Source: Photorhabdus cinerea
GTDB lineage: Bacteria > Pseudomonadota > Gammaproteobacteria > Enterobacterales > Enterobacteriaceae
Length of the DNA stretch: 64,000 bases
Direction of reading: 5' to 3'
NCBI RefSeq assembly: GCF_011189575.1
Contig: NZ_PUJW01000001.1
Coordinates: 372,001-436,000, forward strand
Numbering within the stretch: the stretch's first letter is position 1; each line of letters opens with the position of its first letter. Under the pieces are notes generated by a model. It worked only from the letters and a program-made list of their open reading frames with translations, was not told where the DNA came from and did no database searches. Positions 1-8,853 of this stretch are shown one piece after another. The translations under genes were made by a program, and so were the position numbers.

Positions 1-575
1 ATATTCGGCAGGCAATTTTGTCATTAGGGCAGCCGGGAACTTTCATGACGCAGGATGTGAATATCATTCAGCAACAGATTGAACGAATGCCATGGATAAG
101 GCAAGTCACTGTCCGTAAACAGTGGCCTGATGAGCTGAGAATTCATCTGGTAGAATATGTTCCTTATGTGCGTTGGAATGATACACAAATGCTGGATGCA
201 GAAGGGCTGGTGTTCAGTATACCGGTTGAATGGGAAGCTAAAGGTCATTACCCGATGCTTTATGGCCCACAAGGTAGTGAGAAAGAGGTGCTTGATAGCT
301 ACCGGGCAATGGCTAAACTTCTCGCTGCCAATAAATTGAAATTAAAAGCTGCGGCAATGACTGCGCGTCGTTCATGGCAACTGACACTGGATAATGATAT
401 CCGATTAAAGCTGGGAAGAATGAATACAACAGGTCGTATTAAACGTTTTATCGAGCTTTATCCACTATTACAGCAGAACACAGAGAAAAGAGTGGATTAC
501 GTGGATTTACGTTATGACAGTGGTGCTGCGGTAGGTTGGGCTCCTTTACTAATTGGTGCTCCGGTCAATGGGTAA
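1..575 (+). CDS. ftsQ: Cell division protein FtsQ, C-terminal part (5' end outside window)
   Basis: FtsQ is a bitopic inner-membrane divisome protein that links FtsA/FtsK to the FtsB-FtsL complex. The reading frame is already open at base 3 (codons for I-R-Q-A-I-L), and the similarity to enterobacterial FtsQ begins upstream, so the gene is cut by the window edge rather than starting at the first possible start codon. The visible part is the periplasmic region: the end of the POTRA domain, the strongly conserved segment MTQDVNIIQQQIERMPWI, and the beta domain ending in YVDLRYDSGAAVGWAP. It is followed 42 bp later by ftsA in the usual dcw order. The C-terminal tail after WAP is short (LLIGAPVNG) compared with the longer Gln-rich tail of E. 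coli. Confidence 0.97.
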   Translation, partial: IRQAILSLGQPGTFMTQDVNIIQQQIERMPWIRQVTVRKQWPDELRIHLVEYVPYVRWNDTQMLDAEGLVFSIPVEWEAKGHYPMLYGPQGSEKEVLDSYRAMAKLLAANKLKLKAAAMTARRSWQLTLDNDIRLKLGRMNTTGRIKRFIELYPLLQQNTEKRVDYVDLRYDSGAAVGWAPLLIGAPVNG

Positions 576-617
576 TAAACAGTTACTGGCAATAATATAG
601 AGGCAGGCAGAATAACA

Positions 618-1874
618 ATGATCAAATCGACGGACAGAAAATTAGTAGTTGGCCTTGAGATTGGCACAGCAAAGGTATCTGCCCTTGTTGGTGAAATTCT
701 GCCCGATGGTATGGTTAATATTATCGGGGTGGGAAGCTGTCCATCCCGCGGCATGGATAAAGGTGGTGTAAACGATCTGGAGTCGGTTGTTAAATGTGTA
801 CAGCGGGCTATCGATCAGGCTGAATTGATGGCGGATTGTCAAATTTCTTCTGTTTATCTGGCGTTATCTGGAAAACATATCAGTTGTCAGAATGAAATTG
901 GGATGGTTCCCATTTCTGAAGAGGAAGTCACCCAGGAAGATGTAGACAATGTCGTTCATACTGCCAAATCGGTTCGTGTACGCGATGAATACCGAATACT
1001 CCATGTTATTCCTCAAGAGTATGCGATCGATTACCAGGAAGGCATCAAAAATCCGGTAGGGCTTTCCGGAGTGCGTATGCAGGCGAAAGTTCATCTGATT
1101 ACCTGCCATAACGATATGGCGAAAAATATTGCAAAAGCCGTTGAGCGTTGTGGTTTGAAAGTCGATCAGCTTATTTTTTCCGGTTTGGCTGCCAGCTATG
1201 CAGTTTTGACTGAGGATGAGCGTGAACTAGGTGTTTGTGTGGTAGATATTGGCGGTGGGACGATGGATATCGCGGTGTATACCGGCGGAGCGCTACGTCA
1301 TACCAAAGTAATCCCTTACGCTGGGAACGTCGTTACCAGCGATATTGCTTATGCCTTTGGTACGCCACCAAGCGATGCCGAAGCGATAAAAGTACGTCAC
1401 GGTTGTGCGCTGGGTTCGTTGGTTAGCAAGGATGAAAGTGTGGAGGTACCGAGTGTCGGTGGGCGCCCACCACGTAGCTTACAGCGCCAAACGCTGGCTG
1501 AAGTGATTGAGCCACGTTACATCGAATTACTGAATTTAGTGAATGATGAAATCCTGCGATTGCAGGAACAGTTACGTCAGCAAGGTGTTAAACACCATTT
1601 GGCTGCGGGTATTGTCTTAACCGGTGGTGGTGCCCAGATTGATGGTTTGGCTGAATGTGCCCAGCGTGTATTCCACGCTCAGGTGCGTATTGGTCAACCT
1701 CTTAATATTACTGGCCTGACGGACTATGCGCAGGAACCCTATTATTCAACAGCAGTAGGGTTGTTGCATTACGGAAAAGCCTCTCACCTTAATGGTGATG
1801 CGGATATTGAAAAACATGTTTCAGTGAGTCGCTGGTTTAAGAAAGTCAGTAGCTGGCTGAAAAAAGAGTTTTAA
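618..1874 (+). CDS. ftsA: Cell division protein FtsA, actin-like FtsZ membrane anchor
   Basis: FtsA polymerises on the inner membrane, tethers FtsZ and recruits later divisome proteins. The 418-residue protein has the usual family length. It carries the actin/Hsp70 phosphate-1 loop (GLEIGTAKVSALVGE, about residues 13-27), the phosphate-2 loop VVDIGGGTMDIAVYTGG (about 208-224) and the adenosine loop GIVLTGGGAQIDGL (about 333-346). The C-terminus SRWFKKVSSWLKKEF is the amphipathic membrane-targeting helix. The start ATG follows a purine-rich stretch (gaggcaggcag). It sits between ftsQ and ftsZ and is probably expressed with them; the 42-bp gap to ftsQ is wider than the near-overlap in E. coli. 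Confidence 0.98.
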   Translation: MIKSTDRKLVVGLEIGTAKVSALVGEILPDGMVNIIGVGSCPSRGMDKGGVNDLESVVKCVQRAIDQAELMADCQISSVYLALSGKHISCQNEIGMVPISEEEVTQEDVDNVVHTAKSVRVRDEYRILHVIPQEYAIDYQEGIKNPVGLSGVRMQAKVHLITCHNDMAKNIAKAVERCGLKVDQLIFSGLAASYAVLTEDERELGVCVVDIGGGTMDIAVYTGGALRHTKVIPYAGNVVTSDIAYAFGTPPSDAEAIKVRHGCALGSLVSKDESVEVPSVGGRPPRSLQRQTLAEVIEPRYIELLNLVNDEILRLQEQLRQQGVKHHLAAGIVLTGGGAQIDGLAECAQRVFHAQVRIGQPLNITGLTDYAQEPYYSTAVGLLHYGKASHLNGDADIEKHVSVSRWFKKVSSWLKKEF

Positions 1875-1937
1875 TTTTATACAGAGACTACATCTGTTTT
1901 TTGGTCTCGATATAAAGGCACAAAGCGGAGAGAAACT

Positions 1938-3098
1938 ATGTTTGAACCAATAGAATTAACCAATGACGCGGTGATTAAAGTCATCGGCGTCGGCGGTGGC
2001 GGCGGTAATGCTGTTGAGCACATGGTGCGCGAGCGCATCGAAGGTGTTGAATTCTTCGCAGTAAATACGGATGCTCAGGCATTGCGTAAAACTGCTGTCG
2101 GCCAGACTATTCAGATTGGTAATGGTATTACTAAAGGCTTGGGGGCTGGTGCAAACCCAGAAGTTGGCCGTACTGCTGCACAAGAAGATCGTGAGTCGTT
2201 GCGTACTGCTCTTGATGGTGCAGATATGGTATTTATCGCTGCCGGTATGGGCGGCGGTACCGGTACTGGTGCAGCACCTGTGGTCGCTGAAATCGCGAAA
2301 GAACTTGGGATTTTGACAGTTGCCGTCGTGACTAAACCTTTTAATTTTGAAGGTAAGAAACGTATGGCATTTGCTGAACAGGGGATCACTGAACTGTCCA
2401 AACATGTGGATTCATTGATTACTATCCCTAACGACAAATTGTTGAAAGTTCTTGGCCGTGGTATTTCACTACTGGATGCTTTTGGTGCAGCTAATGACGT
2501 CTTGAAAGGTGCAGTTCAGGGTATTGCCGAACTGATAACGCGTCCAGGCTTGATGAATGTTGACTTTGCTGACGTGCGCACCGTGATGTCCGAAATGGGC
2601 TACGCGATGATGGGTTCTGGTATTGCTCAGGGTGAAGATCGTGCAGAAGAGGCCGCTGAAATGGCAATTTCCAGCCCGTTACTAGAAGATATCGATTTGT
2701 CTGGTGCTCGTGGTGTTTTGGTTAACATTACTGCTGGCTTTGATCTGCGTTTGGATGAGTTCGAAACCGTGGGTAACACTATTCGGGCATTCGCGTCTGA
2801 TAATGCAACTGTCGTTATCGGTACTTCTCTGGACCCAGACATGAATGATGAGTTGCGTGTGACTGTGGTTGCTACCGGTATTGGCATGGATAAGCGTCCT
2901 GAAATTACGCTAGTCACCAACAAGGTATCTCAATCAAGTGCAATGGAGCACCGTCATCAGCAGATGTCTGGTGGTATGTCCTCATTGTCTGAAGAGAATA
3001 AACCCGCGGCAAAAGTGGTGAATGACCAAAACGCACAAACAAACAAGGAACCAGATTATCTGGATATTCCTGCATTTTTACGTAAACAGGCCGATTAA
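1938..3098 (+). CDS. ftsZ: Cell division protein FtsZ, tubulin-like GTPase
   Basis: FtsZ is the cytoplasmic tubulin homologue that assembles the Z-ring. The 386-residue product shows the N-terminal GGGGGNAV loop (about residues 19-26), the tubulin signature GGGTGTGAAP (about 104-113), the T7 synergy loop NVDFADVRTVM (about 205-215) and a variable linker. It ends with the conserved C-terminal peptide DYLDIPAFLRKQAD, which binds FtsA, ZipA and ZapD. A purine-rich GGAGAG site lies about 9 nt before the ATG. ftsZ closes the dcw division genes; lpxC follows after a 98-bp leader containing a hairpin. zapA and zapD elsewhere in this window encode FtsZ-bundling partners. Confidence 0.99.
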   Translation: MFEPIELTNDAVIKVIGVGGGGGNAVEHMVRERIEGVEFFAVNTDAQALRKTAVGQTIQIGNGITKGLGAGANPEVGRTAAQEDRESLRTALDGADMVFIAAGMGGGTGTGAAPVVAEIAKELGILTVAVVTKPFNFEGKKRMAFAEQGITELSKHVDSLITIPNDKLLKVLGRGISLLDAFGAANDVLKGAVQGIAELITRPGLMNVDFADVRTVMSEMGYAMMGSGIAQGEDRAEEAAEMAISSPLLEDIDLSGARGVLVNITAGFDLRLDEFETVGNTIRAFASDNATVVIGTSLDPDMNDELRVTVVATGIGMDKRPEITLVTNKVSQSSAMEHRHQQMSGGMSSLSEENKPAAKVVNDQNAQTNKEPDYLDIPAFLRKQAD

Positions 3099-3142
3099 TA
3101 GCTAAAAGATTGGATTCTCCGCTTTTTGTGCTAAACTTCCCC

Positions 3143-3168
3143 GCCAACCATAGTGTATAGTGGTTGGC
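3143..3168 (+). promoter_or_regulatory. Hairpin in the ftsZ-lpxC intergenic leader
   Basis: An 8-bp perfect inverted repeat (GCCAACCA / TGGTTGGC) with a 10-nt loop lies 28 bp before the lpxC start. There is no T-run, so it is not an obvious terminator. It could be an operator or an mRNA structure in the lpxC leader. The function is not known from sequence. Confidence 0.45.
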
Positions 3169-3196
3169 AGGATGGATAACATTGCGAGATAAAACG

Positions 3197-4114
3197 ATGA
3201 TCAAACAAAGGACACTTAAACGTATTGTTCAGGCGACTGGCGTCGGTTTGCACACCGGTAAGAAAGTCACGCTGACAATGCGCCCAGCACCGGCTAATAC
3301 CGGGGTCATCTATCGTCGCACTGACTTGAATCCACCGGTTGATTTTCCGGCAGATGCAAAATCTGTGCGTGATACTATGCTCTGTACTTGCCTGGTGAAT
3401 GAGCATGATGTGCGAATTTCAACAGTTGAGCACCTGAACGCAGCACTTGCAGGGTTGGGTATCGATAATATTGTTATCGAAGTTGATGCACCAGAAATTC
3501 CTATTATGGATGGTAGTGCCAGCCCGTTTGTCTTTTTGCTGCTGGATGCTGGTATTGAAGAATTGAACACATCTAAAAAATTCCTGCGTATTAAAGAAGC
3601 TGTTCGTGTGGGAGATGGCGATAAGTGGGCAGAGATGACACCTTATAATGGTTTCAGTCTGGATTTCACTATTGATTTCAATCATCCTGCGATTGATTCA
3701 AGTTCTCAACGTTACTGCCTAGATTTTTCAGCAGATGCGTTTGTTCGTCAAATCAGTCGTGCACGTACCTTCGGCTTTATGCGTGATATTGAGTACTTAC
3801 AATCTAAAGGCTTGTGTTTAGGCGGTAGTTTTGATTGTGCGATCGTTGTTGATGACTATCGTGTGCTTAATGAAGATGGTTTGCGTTTTGAAGACGAATT
3901 TGTTCGCCATAAAATGCTAGATGCAATCGGTGATTTATTTATGTGTGGCTATAACATCATTGGCGCGTTTACTGCGTTCAAATCTGGTCATGCATTGAAC
4001 AATAAACTGTTGCAGGCAGTTTTGGCGCAAGAAAGTGCGTGGGAACTGATCACTTTCGAAGATGAAGCTGAAATGCCGCAGGCTTTTCGTGCTCCATCAA
4101 CTGTAATGGCATAA
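3197..4114 (+). CDS. lpxC: UDP-3-O-acyl-N-acetylglucosamine deacetylase LpxC
   Basis: LpxC is the Zn-dependent deacetylase that commits UDP-acyl-GlcNAc to lipid A synthesis in the cytoplasm. From the chosen ATG the protein is 305 residues and begins MIKQRTLKRIVQATGVGLHT, matching E. coli in start and length; an in-frame upstream extension to 3164 would add 11 residues with no family support. The Zn-ligand motifs are visible: H79 in STVEHLNAAL, and H238/D242 in RHKMLDAIGDL. The C-terminus ends VMA, resembling the short degradation tail read by FtsH in E. coli (AVLA), so FtsH control is plausible. A terminator-like hairpin follows. Confidence 0.98.
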   Translation: MIKQRTLKRIVQATGVGLHTGKKVTLTMRPAPANTGVIYRRTDLNPPVDFPADAKSVRDTMLCTCLVNEHDVRISTVEHLNAALAGLGIDNIVIEVDAPEIPIMDGSASPFVFLLLDAGIEELNTSKKFLRIKEAVRVGDGDKWAEMTPYNGFSLDFTIDFNHPAIDSSSQRYCLDFSADAFVRQISRARTFGFMRDIEYLQSKGLCLGGSFDCAIVVDDYRVLNEDGLRFEDEFVRHKMLDAIGDLFMCGYNIIGAFTAFKSGHALNNKLLQAVLAQESAWELITFEDEAEMPQAFRAPSTVMA

Positions 4115-4163
4115 CTCTTGGGTATGCAAGAGATAACTCAATGATACATCAGTGGGTTGTGTT

Positions 4164-4196
4164 ATCAGTGATTTTGTTTTCGCTGATGTTTTTTAT
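4164..4196 (+). terminator. Rho-independent terminator after lpxC
   Basis: A stem ATCAGTG/CGCTGAT (one G-T pair) with a 10-nt loop is followed by a T-rich run (gttttttatt). It ends lpxC transcription just before the convergent DUF721 gene. Confidence 0.7.
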
Positions 4197-4202
4197 TCAG
4201 CG

Positions 4203-4727
4203 TTAGCGCTTCTTGTTGGCTGTGCTAGCACCCTCTCCGGCTAGTGCAGCCAATCGTTCCAATCTCTCCTTTAATTTTTTCGGACTACGGTTCGCCAATA
4301 CTATTAATTCCTTAGCACTCTCTTGACTTAACCGACGTATCGGTGAGGTTTTGTGACTGCTACTCATTGTTTTTGCGAGGCTCTGCGCATTATTGTCACG
4401 CTTAACCATTAGTGATGGGTTAATCCTGATGTCGATCGATGACAATGATGGTAGAATTTCACTTCTTAATGTGGAGAGCAGTGTTGGCAACTCGTAACGT
4501 AATCTGGTCATCCAACTGGCGTTTCCTGCTTCCAGTACCAGAATTTGTTTGCGATAATTGGCGACCCGGCACCACGGATGTAATTGTGCGGGGAGTAGGC
4601 TGATAACCGCACGATTTAGTTTTAATAAAGCGACAGCATGTTGCTGGATAACATGAAGCGGGCTTTTCTCAACGGTAGAAGCGTCTTCAAAAAGAACATC
4701 TAATGATTGTGGGCGACTATCGCGCAT
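4203..4727 (-). CDS. DUF721 (DciA-like) protein
   Basis: This 174-residue protein lies opposite and between lpxC and secM, where a DUF721 gene occurs in several Enterobacterales. The segment VISLLPAQLHPWCRVANYRKQILVLEAGNASWMTRLRYELPTLLSTLR (about residues 41-88) has the DUF721/DciA layout: an N-terminal helix, a strand pair and W-x-x-x-L-R. The tail (about 110-174) is basic and Ser-rich. DciA proteins load the DnaB helicase in bacteria lacking DnaC. Enterobacterales normally use DnaC, so this copy may be a leftover paralogue with another role; that is inference. It shares a short divergent region (31 bp) with secM and converges on lpxC. Confidence 0.75.
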   Translation of the reverse strand: MRDSRPQSLDVLFEDASTVEKSPLHVIQQHAVALLKLNRAVISLLPAQLHPWCRVANYRKQILVLEAGNASWMTRLRYELPTLLSTLRSEILPSLSSIDIRINPSLMVKRDNNAQSLAKTMSSSHKTSPIRRLSQESAKELIVLANRSPKKLKERLERLAALAGEGASTANKKR

Positions 4728-4758
4728 ATAAAAGTAGCTCCGGTATAACGAAGGATTA

Positions 4759-5286
4759 ATGGGTATTCTAAATCTTTGGCGACAATTTGGCAGACGTTAT
4801 TTCTGGCCACATCTGTTATTAGGGATGGTCGCGGCAAGTATTGGTGTTCCTACCATCTTAGTGGGTGTTACGGATAATATCTTACAAGCTAATACATCAT
4901 CCAGTCAGCGTTGGCAAAATCAGGCTTTATCGGCTTTTGATAACCTATTCTCACCGCAAAATGTTCAGCGTCAGCCTGCCAATAATGGTGCTAATTACTG
5001 GCAACAACATGCTGTACGTAATATGATCCGTCAGCTTTCTTTTGCTTTTTTTGTTTCCCAACCTATGAACAATGAAACAGCAAAACAAAGTATCCGGTTA
5101 AGTTCTTCCAATATTCAGCAGATTGTGCTGGAAACGCTAAATGCACTGTTAACTCGGGAGCCTCAGCTACCTGAACCGGTTTCAGAGACACAATTTCCGA
5201 TTACCGTATCACAATCTTCTCATACTACGGCGTTTTGGATTGCAAAAGCCCAAGGTATTCGTGCAGGTCCTTCTGCTTACCTTTGA
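4759..5286 (+). CDS. secM: SecM, secretion monitor with ribosome arrest peptide
   Basis: SecM is a secreted leader protein whose nascent chain stalls the ribosome when export is slow, exposing the secA ribosome-binding site. The 175-residue product has the family N-terminus (WRQFGRRYFWPHLLLGMVAAS), a long signal peptide, a diverged periplasmic middle, and the arrest core W160-I161 ... G166-I-R-A-G-P171, only four residues before the stop. In E. coli a Phe sits five residues before this Trp (FxxxxWIxxxxGIRAGP). Here that position is His155 and a Phe is directly before the Trp. secA starts 80 bp downstream. Confidence 0.95.
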   Translation: MGILNLWRQFGRRYFWPHLLLGMVAASIGVPTILVGVTDNILQANTSSSQRWQNQALSAFDNLFSPQNVQRQPANNGANYWQQHAVRNMIRQLSFAFFVSQPMNNETAKQSIRLSSSNIQQIVLETLNALLTREPQLPEPVSETQFPITVSQSSHTTAFWIAKAQGIRAGPSAYL

Positions 5287-5334
5287 TCTTCATTTTTTTA
5301 CAAGTTTCGAATAAATAACTATTTGTTGGCTGCG

Positions 5335-5351
5335 AGATAACGGCCTTATCT
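5335..5351 (+). promoter_or_regulatory. Small inverted repeat in the secM-secA spacer
   Basis: AGATAA / TTATCT with a CGGCC loop lies 15 bp before the secA ATG. In E. coli a spacer stem-loop masks the secA ribosome-binding site and opens when SecM stalls. This 6-bp stem occupies the equivalent place, but its role here is inferred. Confidence 0.45.
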
Positions 5352-5366
5352 GAGATGTAACTAATT

Positions 5367-8078
5367 ATGCTGATTAAATTATTAACTAAGGTTTTTGGTA
5401 GTCGTAATGATCGTACATTGCGTCGTATGCGTAAGGTAGTTGATGTAATCAACCGCATGGAGTCAGAATTTGAAAAACTATCTGATGACGAATTAAAAGG
5501 TAAAACGATTGAATTCCGTGCTCGTTTGGAAAAAGGCGAATCGCTGGAGAATCTGTTACCTGAAGCATTTGCAACAGTACGCGAAGCGAGTAAGCGCGTG
5601 TTTGCTATGCGCCATTTTGACGTTCAGCTACTAGGTGGTATGGTTCTGAATGAGCGTTGTATTGCTGAGATGCGTACCGGTGAAGGTAAAACACTCACAG
5701 CGACTTTGCCTGCTTATTTGAATGCACTAACTGGACGTGGTGTTCACGTAGTCACCGTGAATGATTATCTGGCACAGCGTGACGCTGAAAATAACCGTCC
5801 ATTGTTTGAATTTCTGGGATTGAGCGTGGGTATCAACCTGCCAGGTATGCCCGCACCCGCTAAACGCGAAGCATATGCAGCGGATATTACCTACGGCACA
5901 AACAACGAATATGGCTTTGACTATCTTCGTGACAACATGGCATTTAGTCCAGAAGAACGTGTTCAACGTAAACTGCACTATGCGTTGGTGGATGAAGTTG
6001 ACTCCATTCTGATTGATGAAGCCCGTACTCCATTGATTATTTCCGGCCCTGCTGAAGATAGCTCTGAGCTTTATATTAAAGTTAATAAGCTGATTCCTAA
6101 GCTGATCCGTCAGGAAAAAGAAGATTCAGATACTTTCCAGGGAGAGGGGCACTTCTCTGTTGATGAGAAGTCCCGTCAGGTTAACTTGACAGAACGCGGC
6201 TTGGTTCTGATTGAACAATTACTGGTGGATACCAAATTGATGGAAGAAGGTGAATCCCTGTATTCACCCACTAACATTATGTTGATGCACCATGTTACCG
6301 CTGCGTTACGTGCTCATGCTTTATTTACCCGTGATGTTGATTACATCGTGAAAGATGGTGAAGTTATTATTGTTGATGAGCATACTGGCCGTACTATGCA
6401 GGGGCGTCGTTGGTCTGATGGGCTACATCAGGCTGTTGAAGCTAAAGAAGGCGTAGAAATTCAAAACGAAAACCAAACCTTGGCTTCGATTACTTTCCAA
6501 AATTACTTCCGTCTGTATGAAAAACTGGCGGGTATGACCGGTACGGCAGATACAGAAGCATTTGAGTTTAGCTCTATTTATAAGCTTGATACCATTGTGG
6601 TGCCAACAAACCGCCCAATGATCCGTAATGATTTGCCGGATCTGGTTTATATGACCGAAGCTGAAAAAATTGAAGCTATCATTGAAGATATCCGCGAATG
6701 TACCGGTAAAGGGCAACCGGTATTGGTGGGAACTATTTCTATTGAAAAATCTGAACTGGTTTCCTGTGAACTGACTAAAGCGGGTATCGAGCACAACGTG
6801 CTTAACGCCAAATTCCATGCAATGGAAGCAGATATTATTGCGCAGGCTGGTCAGGCGAGTGCAGTAACTATTGCGACTAATATGGCAGGTCGTGGTACCG
6901 ATATTGTGCTGGGAGGTAGTTGGCAGGCAGAAATTGCTAAACTGGAAGAACCAACAGAAGTTCAGATTGAAGAGATTAAAGCTGCATGGCAGGAGCGCCA
7001 TGATATTGTTCTGGCTGCGGGTGGTTTGCATATTATCGGCACGGAGCGTCATGAATCCCGCCGTATTGATAATCAGTTACGTGGGCGTTCCGGTCGTCAA
7101 GGGGATGCTGGATCATCCCGTTTCTATTTATCAATGGAAGACTCACTGATGCGTATTTTTGCATCTGATCGTGTTACGGGTATGATGCGTAAACTTGGTA
7201 TGAAACCTGGTGAGGCGATTGAACACCCGTGGGTAACTAAAGCTATTGCCAATGCTCAGCGTAAAGTAGAAAGCCGTAACTTCGACATACGTAAGCAATT
7301 GCTGGAATACGATGATGTTGCTAATGATCAGCGCCGTGCTATCTATACACAGCGCAATGATTTGCTGGATGTCAGTGATGTTAGCGAAACTATTAGTAGC
7401 ATTCGTGAAGATGTATTTAAAGCAACCATTGATGCTTATATTCCCCCTCAATCTCTGGAAGAGATGTGGGATATAGAAGGTTTGCAGCAGCGTTTAATGG
7501 CTGATTTTGATTTGGAGCTACCGATCAAAGAGTGGTTGGATAAAGAGCCTGAACTACATGAAGAAACTTTGCGTGAGCGTATTCTTGAACAGGCTGTTGA
7601 AATCCATAAACGTAAAGAAGAGATTGTTAGCACTGAAATGATGCGTAACTTTGAAAAAGGTATCATGTTGCAGACTCTGGATATGTTGTGGAAAGAACAT
7701 CTGGCTGCAATGGATTATCTGCGTCAGGGTATCCACCTGCGTGGTTATGCTCAGAAAGATCCAAAACAGGAGTACAAACGTGAATCTTTCGCCATGTTTG
7801 CAAACATGTTGGAATCGCTGAAATATGAAGTGATTAGTACATTAAGCAAAGTTCAGGTGAGAATGCCGGAAGAGGTTGAGGCATTAGAACAGCAACGTCG
7901 TATGGAAGCTGAACGTCTGGCAAAACAACAGCAATTAAGCCATGAAGTTGAAAAAGGTGCTTTGATGTCTAAAACAGAAGCTCAGATAGCCAGTGGTGTT
8001 CGTAAAGTAGGCCGTAATGATTTTTGTCCTTGTGGCTCAGGTAAGAAATATAAACATTGCCATGGGCGTTTGCAGTAA
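5367..8078 (+). CDS. secA: Preprotein translocase ATPase SecA
   Basis: SecA is the motor ATPase that drives unfolded preproteins through SecYEG. The 903-residue protein has the full family length. Visible motifs are the Walker A MRTGEGKT (about residues 102-109), VDEVDSILIDEARTPLIISGP (about 207-227) with the DEAD-like box, TNMAGRGTDIVLGG in the second nucleotide-binding fold (about 504-517), and the C-terminal Zn-binding tail CPCGSGKKYKHCHG that binds SecB. The ATG follows the secM spacer, consistent with SecM-coupled translation. A strong hairpin terminator lies just after the stop codon. Confidence 0.99.
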   Translation: MLIKLLTKVFGSRNDRTLRRMRKVVDVINRMESEFEKLSDDELKGKTIEFRARLEKGESLENLLPEAFATVREASKRVFAMRHFDVQLLGGMVLNERCIAEMRTGEGKTLTATLPAYLNALTGRGVHVVTVNDYLAQRDAENNRPLFEFLGLSVGINLPGMPAPAKREAYAADITYGTNNEYGFDYLRDNMAFSPEERVQRKLHYALVDEVDSILIDEARTPLIISGPAEDSSELYIKVNKLIPKLIRQEKEDSDTFQGEGHFSVDEKSRQVNLTERGLVLIEQLLVDTKLMEEGESLYSPTNIMLMHHVTAALRAHALFTRDVDYIVKDGEVIIVDEHTGRTMQGRRWSDGLHQAVEAKEGVEIQNENQTLASITFQNYFRLYEKLAGMTGTADTEAFEFSSIYKLDTIVVPTNRPMIRNDLPDLVYMTEAEKIEAIIEDIRECTGKGQPVLVGTISIEKSELVSCELTKAGIEHNVLNAKFHAMEADIIAQAGQASAVTIATNMAGRGTDIVLGGSWQAEIAKLEEPTEVQIEEIKAAWQERHDIVLAAGGLHIIGTERHESRRIDNQLRGRSGRQGDAGSSRFYLSMEDSLMRIFASDRVTGMMRKLGMKPGEAIEHPWVTKAIANAQRKVESRNFDIRKQLLEYDDVANDQRRAIYTQRNDLLDVSDVSETISSIREDVFKATIDAYIPPQSLEEMWDIEGLQQRLMADFDLELPIKEWLDKEPELHEETLRERILEQAVEIHKRKEEIVSTEMMRNFEKGIMLQTLDMLWKEHLAAMDYLRQGIHLRGYAQKDPKQEYKRESFAMFANMLESLKYEVISTLSKVQVRMPEEVEALEQQRRMEAERLAKQQQLSHEVEKGALMSKTEAQIASGVRKVGRNDFCPCGSGKKYKHCHGRLQ

Positions 8079-8083
8079 TGATG

Positions 8084-8106
8084 AAAAGGCGGGAAACCGC
8101 CTTTTT
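8084..8106 (+). terminator. Rho-independent terminator after secA
   Basis: The stem AAAAGGCGG / CCGCCTTTTT with a GAAA tetraloop begins 6 bp past the secA stop and ends in T5. It separates secA from mutT. Confidence 0.85.
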
Positions 8107-8194
8107 ACTGTCAGCCTTAATCTACCTCCTTTGGAAACGATATTTGACTATTGGTTGTTTAAGCAGCCAAAAAATAGATGAAGATAATAGTGAT

Positions 8195-8587
8195 ATGGAA
8201 AAGAAACACCTGCATATAGCTGCTGGAATTATTAGAAACTCACAATATGAAATTTTTATTACTCAGCGTCATGCTGATACACATATGGGGGGATTCTGGG
8301 AGTTTCCTGGTGGGAAGGTCGAAAAGGGGGAAACACCTGAACAGGCGTTGGTTCGTGAACTACAGGAAGAAATAGGTATTACTGTTACTCATTATGAGTT
8401 GGTAAAAACGGTTGAACATGATTTTCCTGATAGACTAATTACCCTTTATTTCTTCCTGGTAGGTGAATGGGAAAATGAGCCTTTCGGCAAAGAAGGTCAG
8501 CTTTCTCGGTGGGTGTTACAGAAAGATTTAATTGCAGATGAATTCCCACCTGCTAATCGCAGCATTGTCGCCTTATTGACTACTTGA
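8195..8587 (+). CDS. mutT: 8-oxo-dGTP diphosphatase MutT (Nudix)
   Basis: MutT hydrolyses 8-oxo-dGTP to prevent A:T to C:G transversions. From the chosen ATG the product is 130 residues, close to the E. coli length, and starts MEKKHLHIAAGII. The frame is open further upstream into the secA tail, but that extension has no family similarity and crosses the terminator. The complete Nudix box is present: G-G-K-V-E-K-G-E-T ... R-E-L-Q-E-E-I-G (about residues 37-59). The gene follows secA as in E. coli and converges on yacG. Confidence 0.97.
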   Translation: MEKKHLHIAAGIIRNSQYEIFITQRHADTHMGGFWEFPGGKVEKGETPEQALVRELQEEIGITVTHYELVKTVEHDFPDRLITLYFFLVGEWENEPFGKEGQLSRWVLQKDLIADEFPPANRSIVALLTT

Positions 8588-8594
8588 GTTGTCT

Positions 8595-8622
8595 ATAGCC
8601 GCATTAATAATAACGCGGCTAT
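8595..8622. terminator. Bidirectional hairpin between mutT and yacG
   Basis: The perfect 8-bp stem ATAGCCGC / GCGGCTAT with a 12-nt AT loop is followed by tTTATTATT on the plus side. It sits between the convergent mutT and yacG stops and probably ends both. Confidence 0.65.
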
Positions 8623-8625
8623 TTA

Positions 8626-8823
8626 TTATTGCTCAGGTTGTTCACTCCAATCATCGCTATCGGAGTTTTCACTTTGGCTTGATATCCGTTTCTCTTCATT
8701 TGTCCACTCGCCTAAGTCAATCAACTGACAGCGTTTACTGCAAAATGGGCGGTATGGGCTTATTTCTCCCCAAACCACACTTTTACTACATATTGGACAT
8801 TCAATGGTTAATAACTCAGACAT
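8626..8823 (-). CDS. yacG: DNA gyrase inhibitor YacG, zinc-binding
   Basis: YacG is a small zinc protein that binds GyrB and inhibits gyrase. The 65-residue sequence has the Cys4 zinc site CPIC...CSKRC (C9, C12, C28, C32) followed by the family signature LIDLGEW, and then an acidic Ser-rich C-terminal tail. It is the last gene of the leftward coaE-zapD-yacG set, as in E. coli. Confidence 0.97.
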   Translation of the reverse strand: MSELLTIECPICSKSVVWGEISPYRPFCSKRCQLIDLGEWTNEEKRISSQSENSDSDDWSEQPEQ

Positions 8824-8853
8824 AATCTCTCTCCGGACAATTAGTTTGTAATC

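Noticed and set aside
3164..3196. Upstream in-frame extension of lpxC
   Set aside because: Would add 11 residues absent from the family and lies within the leader hairpin; ATG 3197 gives the exact family start.
6423..7052. 209-codon open frame antisense to secA
   Set aside because: Shadow of secA coding sequence without recognisable protein features.
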